Source: Gemmatimonadota bacterium (GTDB lineage Bacteria > Latescibacterota > UBA2968 > UBA8231). From it: a stretch of 8,071 nt of DNA. Both the position numbers and the translations under genes were made by a program. Of the stretch, positions 1-6,004 are shown piece by piece. Position 1 is the first letter of the stretch, and each line of letters begins with the position of its first letter. The notes beneath the pieces are model-generated. The model was given only the letters and a program-made list of their open reading frames with translations. It made no database searches and had not been told where the DNA came from. The DNA lies in the NCBI GenBank assembly GCA_026706505.1, contig JAPOYQ010000784.1, forward strand, positions 5,475 through 13,545, written 5' to 3'.

Positions 1-1
1 C

Positions 2-826
2 GTCCCTCATTGCTGGCCGGTGGCACCATCCTCTCTCGATGAAACGCTGCAGGCAGGTGAAATCGAGCGCGAGGAGACGCGGCTGCTCGAGCAGGCCGTC
101 CTCGTGGCAGGCTCAGGTGGCGACGGATTCGTCCACGTCGGCCGCCAGGCGACGAACAAGTGGCAGAAGGATGAGATCGGCGTGATCCGCTTCTTAGCCT
201 ACCGTCGCGGCGAGCGCGCTGTGGGCGATGCGCTGCTGGCAGCGGCCGAATCTTGGATGCGCGAACGGGATCTGCGGCGCAGCGTCGTCATGCCACAACC
301 GTGGCGTTATCCGTTTTACGCCTTCCCCCACGCTTACTTGTCCGATTACCTCGATCACGTGCAGGCCTTGGTGCGCTTCCGCGGCTACGCCAAGACTGGC
401 GGCGAGGTGTTTCTCGACTGGCTAGACATGCAGCCGGAGTTGGCTAGCGATGCTAGTGGACTCGACTACGAGCTTTGCGTCGAGGATTGCCCGGGGGCTG
501 GCCCTCGACCGGGATTGCGGGTCCGAGCTATGCAGGACGGCGACGGCATCGGCGAGTGCGAGCTGGTCAGCGGTGCTGAATCCTCCGCTGCCGACGAGGC
601 CCACGACTTCGCGTTTTGCGAGTGGCTCGGCGTGGAAGAGGAGCACCAAGGTCGCGGCCTCGGACGCTTCCTGCTGGCCCACGCCCTGTACTTGGCGCGC
701 GAGCGCGGCTATCGCCACGGGGCCATCAGCACCGCTTTTGACAACGACCGCGCCTTCTTGTTCTATACCAACTACGGTTTCCAGGTCGTCGACTGGACCT
801 ACGAATTCGCGCGAGAGCTTTCGTGA
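2..826 (+). CDS. Tandem GNAT-family N-acetyltransferase, 5' end outside the window
   Basis: Probable acyl-CoA-dependent N-acetyltransferase of the GNAT superfamily, cytosolic; acceptor unknown. Residues are numbered from the GTG at base 20. The C-terminal half (about 165-268) holds a clear GNAT core: motif A QGRGLG at 210-215 (acetyl-CoA pyrophosphate loop), then a helix, and a motif-B-like stretch FDNDRAFLFYTNYGF near 238-252. The N-terminal half (about 30-137) looks like a second GNAT fold whose loop is degenerate (RRGERAVGDALL, 62-73), so only the second domain is likely to bind acetyl-CoA. The frame stays open to the left edge, the GTG at 20 has no Shine-Dalgarno, and the first strand and helix of domain 1 are missing. 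The true start is therefore probably upstream and the gene partial. It lies 30 nt before the amidohydrolase gene, probably in the same operon. Fold assignment is confident; substrate is not assignable. Confidence 0.82.
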   Translation, partial: VPHCWPVAPSSLDETLQAGEIEREETRLLEQAVLVAGSGGDGFVHVGRQATNKWQKDEIGVIRFLAYRRGERAVGDALLAAAESWMRERDLRRSVVMPQPWRYPFYAFPHAYLSDYLDHVQALVRFRGYAKTGGEVFLDWLDMQPELASDASGLDYELCVEDCPGAGPRPGLRVRAMQDGDGIGECELVSGAESSAADEAHDFAFCEWLGVEEEHQGRGLGRFLLAHALYLARERGYRHGAISTAFDNDRAFLFYTNYGFQVVDWTYEFARELS

Positions 827-844
827 CCTCCGACCGCGACTGCC

Positions 845-848
845 AAGG
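845..848 (+). promoter_or_regulatory. Ribosome binding site deciding the amidohydrolase start
   Basis: AAGG lies 8 nt before the ATG at 857. An in-frame GTG at 848 overlaps this site and has no Shine-Dalgarno of its own. The ATG also places the family-typical N-terminus MIIDSH at the very start of the protein, so 857 is preferred. Confidence 0.55.
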
Positions 849-856
849 TGCTTCCC

Positions 857-2011
857 ATGATCATTGACTCTCACGCCTACTGCTTTCCCCCCGCCGACTC
901 TCCCGCCGGGCATCCCACCGCCGCCGACCACTTGCGCTGGGTCCAGGGCGGTCAGGCCTCTCACCACCAGCCTGCTTGGCGTATCCGCGACCGCGCACCG
1001 GCTTCTTCCGATGTGCTGGCAGCTCCCGGTGGGGCCATGGACTTCGACAACCTGCCCGACGTCAACTTCCGCGTTGACCACGACAAGGGTCGGGTGGTGT
1101 GGACGATTGACGGCGAGGACTTCACCAAGCAGTTCTATCCGCCCGATTTGCCCCACTTGGAGTACACGCCCCACAATCTGCTGGCCGAGATGGACTACGC
1201 CGGCGTCGACAAGGTCCTGTTGCACGTCGATGCTATGTTGGGCCGCGATCCCGCGTTCCAGGCGGAGTCGGTCGCCGTCGATCCAGAGCGCATTTATTCG
1301 ATGGCTCCCGTCGATGAGTGGCGTCTGGCCGGCGAACTCGATGCCGTCATCGCCGAAACCGTCGCTGCCGTTGAGCAGCACGGCCTGCACGCCATCAAGT
1401 TCAACCCGCCCCATGCCTATTACTATCGCTCCGACCCGTGGGATGGGGAACACTTGCGTCCGTTTTGGGAGGCGGTGGCCGCGCTCGGCGTGCCCGTGTT
1501 TTTTACGCTCGGCACCGGGCCGGGCGAAGCGTCGGTATTGCAGACCGTGGAGAGCCGGCGGCGCGGCTACTTGGCCGAGCTCGACATCTTGGCGCGCTGG
1601 ATGGAGCGCTACCCGGATGTGCTATGCAGCCTCACGCATGGCTTCCCGTGGCGTCTTTTCCTCGACGACGATCCCGCCTCCTCCCCGAGCCGAATCGATC
1701 TGCCCGACGAGATATGGGCTCCCTTTGCCAATCCGAACCTGAGCTTGGAGGTCTGCTTCCCGGTGCGCCTCGGCGACTTGTTCGACTATCCGTACCGCGA
1801 ACTGTGGCCGACGCTTGAGCAGATGGTCGAGCGCATTGGTGCCGAGCGGCTGCTGTGGGGTACGGACATGCCCTTCCAGAACAGGTTTTGCACCTATCGC
1901 CAGTCGCGCCGCTGGATTGAGGACTACTGCGGGTTCCTCTCTGCCGAGGATGTGGCGGCGATCATGGGAGGTACGTGCGCGCGCGTGCTCGGCTTGAGAA
2001 TTAGGAATTAG
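857..2011 (+). CDS. Amidohydrolase_2-type TIM-barrel metal-dependent hydrolase
   Basis: A 384-residue member of the amidohydrolase superfamily, in the branch that includes ACMSD, gamma-resorcylate decarboxylase and related C-C or C-O bond hydrolases/decarboxylases; cytosolic, reaction unknown. It opens with MIIDSH, where D4 and H6 form the strand-1 metal motif (D-x-H). The segment AIKFNPP (179-185, with K181) fits a mid-barrel strand, LTHG (259-262, H261) the later His ligand, and LLWGTDMP (332-339, D337) the strand-8 aspartate. Residues 20-100 form a long insertion rich in His, Asp and Trp (for example SHHQPAW at 35-41), probably a substrate-pocket lid. At the strand where the family usually has PVxxHxG, this protein reads PVFFTLG (213-219), so that His appears to be Thr217. 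The last residues (IRN) and the stop are encoded by a short repeat. The following oxidoreductase begins 63 nt downstream, suggesting a shared pathway. Family call is firm; substrate is open. Confidence 0.85.
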   Translation: MIIDSHAYCFPPADSPAGHPTAADHLRWVQGGQASHHQPAWRIRDRAPASSDVLAAPGGAMDFDNLPDVNFRVDHDKGRVVWTIDGEDFTKQFYPPDLPHLEYTPHNLLAEMDYAGVDKVLLHVDAMLGRDPAFQAESVAVDPERIYSMAPVDEWRLAGELDAVIAETVAAVEQHGLHAIKFNPPHAYYYRSDPWDGEHLRPFWEAVAALGVPVFFTLGTGPGEASVLQTVESRRRGYLAELDILARWMERYPDVLCSLTHGFPWRLFLDDDPASSPSRIDLPDEIWAPFANPNLSLEVCFPVRLGDLFDYPYRELWPTLEQMVERIGAERLLWGTDMPFQNRFCTYRQSRRWIEDYCGFLSAEDVAAIMGGTCARVLGLRIRN

Positions 2012-2017
2012 GAATTC
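1998..2017. repeat. GAATTAG heptamer tandem repeat
   Basis: Two exact copies of the 7-bp unit GAATTAG (1998-2004, 2005-2011) are followed by a partial third ending GAATTC (2012-2017). The tract is AT-rich in otherwise GC-rich surroundings. It spans the last codons and TAG stop (2009-2011) of the amidohydrolase gene. Function unknown; it could be a slippage-prone tract or the remnant of a dispersed intergenic repeat. Confidence 0.6.
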
Positions 2018-2061
2018 CACGTGTACTCGGCCTCGGGGCCTGATAATTTGGAGCAACGTCT

Positions 2062-2068
2062 AAGGAGG
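2062..2068 (+). promoter_or_regulatory. Strong Shine-Dalgarno deciding the oxidoreductase start
   Basis: AAGGAGG lies 6 nt before the ATG at 2075, a near-ideal ribosome binding site and the strongest in the window. It sets the start at 2075 rather than at the in-frame GTG at 2021, which would add 18 residues unlike a Rossmann N-terminus. It also suggests this gene is translated more strongly than its upstream neighbours. Confidence 0.85.
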
Positions 2069-2074
2069 AATACT

Positions 2075-3151
2075 ATGGCAGGAGAAACGAGATACCGTGC
2101 AGCGATCGTAGGATTGGGCTTTATCGGAGGTGCGGACCAAGTCTCGGGCGACGCCCTTGGCCAGCTCGTCGAGGATCTCGACGGCACGCACGTGGAGGCG
2201 TTGCGCAACCACGACCGAGTCGATCTAGTGGCCGGTAGCAGCCGCGACGATGGGCGGCGCGAGCGCTTCCACGCGCGCTACAGCGTGCCCGCGTTCGCCG
2301 ACTGGCGCGAGATGTTCCGCGCAGCCGCGCCCCTCGACATCGTCTCGATCGCCACGTACACCCCCGTTCACGCCGAGATCACTCAAGCGGCAGTAGAAGC
2401 TGGTGCCCGCGCCATCTACTGCGAAAAGCCCATTGCGGCGACGGTCGCCGAGGCCGAGGGCATGTTGTCTGCCTGCAACGAGGCCGATGCTGTGCTCGTC
2501 ATCAACCACAACCTGCGCTTTCATCCCGGCTATCGGGGGCTGCGCGACCGCATCGCCGCTGGTGCGCTCGGCACGTTGACCTCGGCCTCGCTCCAGTGGA
2601 CTTCTGGCCGCCTCGGCAACGTTGGCACGCACATGATTGACGCCGTGCAGATGGTCACCGGCCTGCCGGTGACCGCGGTCTCCGGCACCCTCGACCTGTC
2701 GGGGAAACCCGACTGCCGAGGCACCGCCTTTACCGATCCCGGTGGTTGGGGCCTGCTGCGCCTCGGACGCGATTTGCCCGCGGCCGACGGCGCGCCGCAG
2801 GGCGATTTGATCTGCATGGTTGACGCTGCTGACTACGGCACTGCGCCACCGCGCCACCGCTTCCACGGCACTGAGGGCTACGCCATCTGCCGCAACCGCG
2901 ACATTGAGATCGTGCGCGGCGACGACCGCGAGTTCCTGCCCGACGACTCTCCCGACAGCGGCATGGACCGCGCCGTTGCCGAGATTGTCAATTGGCTCGA
3001 CGGGGAAGGCCCCTTCTCCTACGACGCGAGGGAAGCTGTGCGCACGCTAGAGGCGATTATTGCCTTTCACGCCTCCCACCGCGCTGGCGGTGCTTGGGTC
3101 GAGTTGCCTCTGCGCGGCGACGACCGCGATATAGTTCTGCACAGCGGCTGA
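2075..3151 (+). CDS. Gfo/Idh/MocA-family NAD(P)-dependent oxidoreductase
   Basis: A 358-residue cytosolic dehydrogenase of the glucose-fructose oxidoreductase / inositol dehydrogenase family, which oxidises or reduces a hydroxyl or keto group on sugars, inositols or related compounds with NAD(P). The N-terminal Rossmann domain carries the dinucleotide loop GLGFIG (13-18). The family hallmark EKP is at 117-119 (IYCEKPI), where the Lys is catalytic. GTHMIDAV (184-191) supplies the conserved H186 and D189 of the active site in the C-terminal alpha/beta domain. Length is normal for the family (about 330-390) and no domain is missing. The loop after the Rossmann glycines, with a run of acidic residues near 22-37, is longer than usual and may shape the cofactor or substrate site. 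It is last in the plus-strand unit, and the amidohydrolase upstream may act on the same compound. Specificity cannot be read from sequence; family call is secure. Confidence 0.9.
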   Translation: MAGETRYRAAIVGLGFIGGADQVSGDALGQLVEDLDGTHVEALRNHDRVDLVAGSSRDDGRRERFHARYSVPAFADWREMFRAAAPLDIVSIATYTPVHAEITQAAVEAGARAIYCEKPIAATVAEAEGMLSACNEADAVLVINHNLRFHPGYRGLRDRIAAGALGTLTSASLQWTSGRLGNVGTHMIDAVQMVTGLPVTAVSGTLDLSGKPDCRGTAFTDPGGWGLLRLGRDLPAADGAPQGDLICMVDAADYGTAPPRHRFHGTEGYAICRNRDIEIVRGDDREFLPDDSPDSGMDRAVAEIVNWLDGEGPFSYDAREAVRTLEAIIAFHASHRAGGAWVELPLRGDDRDIVLHSG

Positions 3152-3156
3152 ACTGC

Positions 3157-3930
3157 TCACCCCTTCGTCACCACGAAGGCGCGGTCGCCGTAGGGGATTG
3201 AATCCATTTTAGTGTCGTAGATCCGCTCCAGAAAGTCGCGGTCCCACGGCCGCTCGGCCGCTGACAGCCGCTCCACTGCACCATCCTTGAGGAAAATGAA
3301 GTGATCCCCATACAGGAAGGCGCTGTTGGGGTCGTGCAGGACGGCGAGGACTGTGAGATCGGCATCGACCAACTCACGGATTAGGCGCAGCAGGTGCGCT
3401 TGGTTGAGAAAGTCGAGATGCGAACTCGGCTCGTCGAGGAGGATGAGACGAGGTTGCTGGGCCAGAACTTGGGCGATGCGGACGAGTTGTTGCTCTCCCC
3501 CCGACAATTCGGTAAAGGGACGCTCCTTCAGGTGGATAATGCCGACCCGTTCCAGCGCTGCGATGCTGATCTCTAGGTCTTCCTGCTTGGGGACATAGGT
3601 GACGTAGCTGGCGCGGCCAGTTAGGACTACGTCCTGCACGGAAAAGGGGAAAACCGGCCGGTGGTGCTGGGGCAGGTAGCCGAGGACGCGAGCCCGCCGC
3701 CGGGACGAAAAGGAGCGGATCTCCTCCCCCATGATATGCACTTTGCCGCGTTCAAAGTCGAGGAAACCGCAGAGAATGCGCATGAGTGTCGATTTGCCGC
3801 TGCCGTTCTTGCCGAGCAGGACGGTGAATTGCCCCGCCGGGATTTCCAGCGAGATGTCGTTGAGGATCGGCCTATCTTCGTAGGCAAAGGAGAGATTCTC
3901 TACTTGGATGGCCGGTGCTAAGTCTCCCAT
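3157..3930 (-). CDS. ABC transporter ATP-binding protein, FepC/BtuD type
   Basis: The 257-residue nucleotide-binding subunit that powers the import complex with the adjoining permease, at the cytoplasmic face of the inner membrane. All ATPase motifs are intact and in order: Walker A GKNGSGKST (40-48), Q-loop Gln88 (YLPQHH), signature LSGGE (142-146), Walker B LILLDEP (162-168), D-loop SHLD (170-173) and switch His199 (VLHD). Length and motif spacing fit the iron-siderophore/heme/cobalamin ATPase class. The ATG at 3930-3928 lies 10 nt after an AAAAAGG stretch, and the gene begins inside the end of the permease gene (13-nt overlap), as expected for coupled translation. It is the last gene of the minus-strand operon and ends 5 nt from the convergent oxidoreductase gene. 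Class is certain; the imported ligand is inferred only from neighbours. Confidence 0.93.
   Translation of the reverse strand: MGDLAPAIQVENLSFAYEDRPILNDISLEIPAGQFTVLLGKNGSGKSTLMRILCGFLDFERGKVHIMGEEIRSFSSRRRARVLGYLPQHHRPVFPFSVQDVVLTGRASYVTYVPKQEDLEISIAALERVGIIHLKERPFTELSGGEQQLVRIAQVLAQQPRLILLDEPSSHLDFLNQAHLLRLIRELVDADLTVLAVLHDPNSAFLYGDHFIFLKDGAVERLSAAERPWDRDFLERIYDTKMDSIPYGDRAFVVTKG
3162..3179. terminator. Hairpin at the convergent gene junction, possible bidirectional 3' structure
   Basis: Perfect inverted repeat CCTTCGT (3162-3168) / ACGAAGG (3173-3179), 7 bp with a 4-nt loop. It lies just after the plus-strand oxidoreductase stop and within the last codons of the minus-strand ATPase. No T-tract follows on either strand, so it is not a canonical intrinsic terminator. 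It may stabilise 3' ends, assist termination of the plus transcript, or be a chance product of codon choice. Confidence 0.3.
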
Positions 3931-4922
3931 CCGATCTGCGCCTTTTTGAGGAGGAAGATGAAGAACGGCCCGCCGAGCAGGGTAGTGAAGACCCCGACCG
4001 GAATTTCAAAGGAGGCCAACGTGCGCGAGCAGGTATCGACCAGCAGCAAAAAGGCCCCGCCAAAGGCAAAGGAGGCCGGCAGGGTGTGGCGGTTGTCCGG
4101 CCCCAGCATCATGCGCACCATGTGCGGCACGGCGAGGCCAATCATGCCGATGACACCGGCCACGGCAATCGCCGCCGAGGCGGCCAAAGTTGCCGGAATG
4201 AGAATCAGCACCCGCTCCCGCTCTGGGTTTAGGCCGACCGCGCGCGCTTCTTCGTCGCCTTGAGCCAGCACGTTCATGCGCCAGCGAAAGAGGAAGAGCC
4301 AGATCACGCCGATGCCTATCCCCGGAGCGGCGGAGTTCAGCTTGGCCCAACTCGAATTATGCAGGTTGCCCATGGTCCAGTGGACGATGGTTTGCAGTTT
4401 GTAGGGATCGGTGAGGAACTGGACGATGGTCAGCAGGGCCGTGAAAATCCCGGTGACGATTACTCCCGAGAGAATGAGAGAGACGACCGATACAGTCTTG
4501 CGAGTGCGGGCTAGGAAGTAAGCCAAGCCCACGGCGAACAGACCAAAGCCGAAGGCCGTTGGCTGGAGTGGTAGGAACGGCAGAACTAGGGCTATAGCTG
4601 CGCCAAAGGCAGCACCAGAGGAAAGCCCGAGGATGTAGGGAGCCACGAGGGGATTGCGAAACAGCGCCTGTAAAGCATTGCCGGCCGCAGCCAAGGCACC
4701 TCCCACTAAAAAGGTGAGGAGAATGCGCGGCAGGCGCACCTCCCACACGATTGTCCCCACCAGCGACTCTTCGCCCCCGGCGGCCTCGCGGAAGAGCAAG
4801 CCGTAGAGCCAGACGAGAATCTCCCACGCCTCGGCGCTGGCCGAAGGGCCGAGCAGCAGGGAGCCGAAGAGGACCGGCAGCGGCAGGGCGTAAATAAGGC
4901 GGCGGCGGAACGCGCTATTCAC
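3918..4922 (-). CDS. FecCD/BtuC-family ABC transporter permease
   Basis: A 334-residue polytopic inner-membrane permease that forms the translocation channel, normally as a homodimer with two ATPase subunits. Family signatures are present: the RLPR stretch (63-66) followed by a long Gly/Ala helix and LFRNPL (88-93), GDEEARAVGLN (222-232, the cytoplasmic loop that couples to the ATPase), IGLAVPHMVR (261-270) and EIPVG plus LLGGPFF near the C-terminus (306-321). The protein is almost entirely hydrophobic helices, consistent with about ten membrane spans. The start is GTG at 4922-4920, overlapping the binding-protein stop as GTGA. An AGGAGA ribosome site 6 nt upstream (4934-4929) supports it. 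The same frame is open further upstream, through the binding-protein gene, but that part encodes low-complexity Arg/Gly/Pro sequence and is not protein. Arg63, Arg66 and Arg300 correspond to the BtuC arginines that dock the binding protein. Confidence 0.92.
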   Translation of the reverse strand: MNSAFRRRLIYALPLPVLFGSLLLGPSASAEAWEILVWLYGLLFREAAGGEESLVGTIVWEVRLPRILLTFLVGGALAAAGNALQALFRNPLVAPYILGLSSGAAFGAAIALVLPFLPLQPTAFGFGLFAVGLAYFLARTRKTVSVVSLILSGVIVTGIFTALLTIVQFLTDPYKLQTIVHWTMGNLHNSSWAKLNSAAPGIGIGVIWLFLFRWRMNVLAQGDEEARAVGLNPERERVLILIPATLAASAAIAVAGVIGMIGLAVPHMVRMMLGPDNRHTLPASFAFGGAFLLLVDTCSRTLASFEIPVGVFTTLLGGPFFIFLLKKAQIGWET

Positions 4923-5998
4923 GGGCCGTCTCCTGTCCCGTATGAAAGAGACGGCAGCTCCCCGAGCCGTCCCCCGTATAGCTTGTTCAGCAGGTCGGCC
5001 CGCAGTTCTTCTAGGTCTGTTGCGGAAAAGCGGTCTGGATGGCACCAGCGGGCGACGAGATCGACGGTGAAGATGTACTTGAGGGTCCAGAAGTCGCACG
5101 AGAAGGGATCGGGCAACTCGTGGACCCGCCCCTCGCGCACGGCGGAGAGGCTGCGCCAGCCGGCCATCTGCCCCACGTCGGCCGGTCCGAGGCGGTCGTT
5201 GCACCACATGACGATCAGCTCGGGGTTCCAGACGAGGACGTTCTCGAGGTTCACCAGCAGGGCCTCCAGGGGGCTGTCGGAGGCCACGTTGGTGCCCCCC
5301 GCCAGGTCGATCAGCTCCTGAACGGTGCTGTTGCGGCCGGCCGTCTGCAGCGGCCCCGAGGCCCACATGAAATAGACCCGCGGCTGGGCGGGCGCCTCTT
5401 CCCCCTCGGCCGGGGCGATCTTGCGCCGCACCGTCTCCAGCTCCTCCTCGGCGATGGAGAGCAGCTCGGCGGCGCGCTCGCCGGTGCCTGTGAGCTCGCC
5501 GAGGGCGGTGATCTCCCGGTGGATGTCCTCGAAGCGCTCGATGAAGACGCCGAAGACGGGGATCCCCTTCTCCTCCAGGGCCTCGATCGACTCCTCCTGC
5601 CCCGACCAGACGATGACGAGGTCGGGCTGCAGGGCGACCATGCTCTCGATGTTGACGAAGTCCCAGTTGCCCGGCGTCGCCAGGGTGCGGTCGCGGATGC
5701 GCTCGTCCATGGCCGCGTAGTAGGGGAAGACGCTGCCCTGGTAGACGTTGGTGGAGATGCCCACGAGGCGGTCCTCGGCGCCGAGCATATAGAGGCCGGT
5801 GAGGGCGCTCTCCAGCAGGCAGATGATGCGCTCCGCCGGCTTGTCCAGCTCGATGCGCTTGCCGCGGAAATCGGTGGCCGCCACCGGTTCGGCCGCCGCG
5901 GGGGCACCCGCGAGGAGGAGGCAGAGCAAAAGCAAACGCCCCGCGGCGGCCGCTCCCGGTGGGGAGGGCGCCGCGGGGCGGATGACTTCGGCGGACAT
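4919..5998 (-). CDS. Periplasmic metal-chelate/cobalamin-type substrate-binding protein
   Basis: A 359-residue class III (cluster A-II, BtuF/FhuD-like) binding protein that captures ligand in the periplasm and delivers it to the permease. A signal peptide is visible: hydrophobic core RLLLLCLLLAGAP (21-33) and a likely signal-peptidase I site after the Ala run at 34-36. No lipobox is evident. Lobe 1 spans about 55-155, with GAEDRLVGIS (73-82) and NIESMVALQPDLVIVW (116-131). A helical linker rich in Glu/Arg follows (about 170-200), then lobe 2 from about 205, with NLENVLVWNPELIVMW (250-265). E118 and E252 match the two lobe-tip glutamates of E. coli BtuF that salt-bridge to permease arginines, and W112 sits where BtuF has a pocket tryptophan. 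The N-terminus before the hydrophobic core is unusually long (20 residues, Pro/Ala-rich), and the ATG has only a close AAAGG (3 nt away). Spot-counted GC is higher than in the permease gene. Ligand not proven. Confidence 0.88.
   Translation of the reverse strand: MSAEVIRPAAPSPPGAAAAGRLLLLCLLLAGAPAAAEPVAATDFRGKRIELDKPAERIICLLESALTGLYMLGAEDRLVGISTNVYQGSVFPYYAAMDERIRDRTLATPGNWDFVNIESMVALQPDLVIVWSGQEESIEALEEKGIPVFGVFIERFEDIHREITALGELTGTGERAAELLSIAEEELETVRRKIAPAEGEEAPAQPRVYFMWASGPLQTAGRNSTVQELIDLAGGTNVASDSPLEALLVNLENVLVWNPELIVMWCNDRLGPADVGQMAGWRSLSAVREGRVHELPDPFSCDFWTLKYIFTVDLVARWCHPDRFSATDLEELRADLLNKLYGGRLGELPSLSYGTGDGP
4929..4934 (-). promoter_or_regulatory. Ribosome binding site for the permease GTG start
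   Basis: Read on the minus strand, AGGAGA lies 6 nt before GTG 4922-4920, inside the last codons of the binding-protein gene. It fixes the permease start at this GTG despite the longer open frame upstream. Confidence 0.75.
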
Positions 5999-6004
5999 GA
6001 ACCT

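Noticed and set aside
422..1453. A 343-codon minus-strand open frame opposite the GNAT and amidohydrolase genes
   Set aside because: It has no recognisable motif, spans two genes and their junction on the other strand, and has the Val/Gly-rich composition of an antisense shadow.
2018..2061. Possible internal promoter or small hairpin before the oxidoreductase (GATAAT at 2042-2047; GGCC-TCGG-GGCC near 2033)
   Set aside because: No matching -35 at a suitable distance was seen, and the stem is only 4 bp. The evidence is too weak to annotate.
2225..2866. A 213-codon minus-strand open frame opposite the oxidoreductase
   Set aside because: The plus-strand protein has all Gfo/Idh/MocA motifs, and the antisense product has none.
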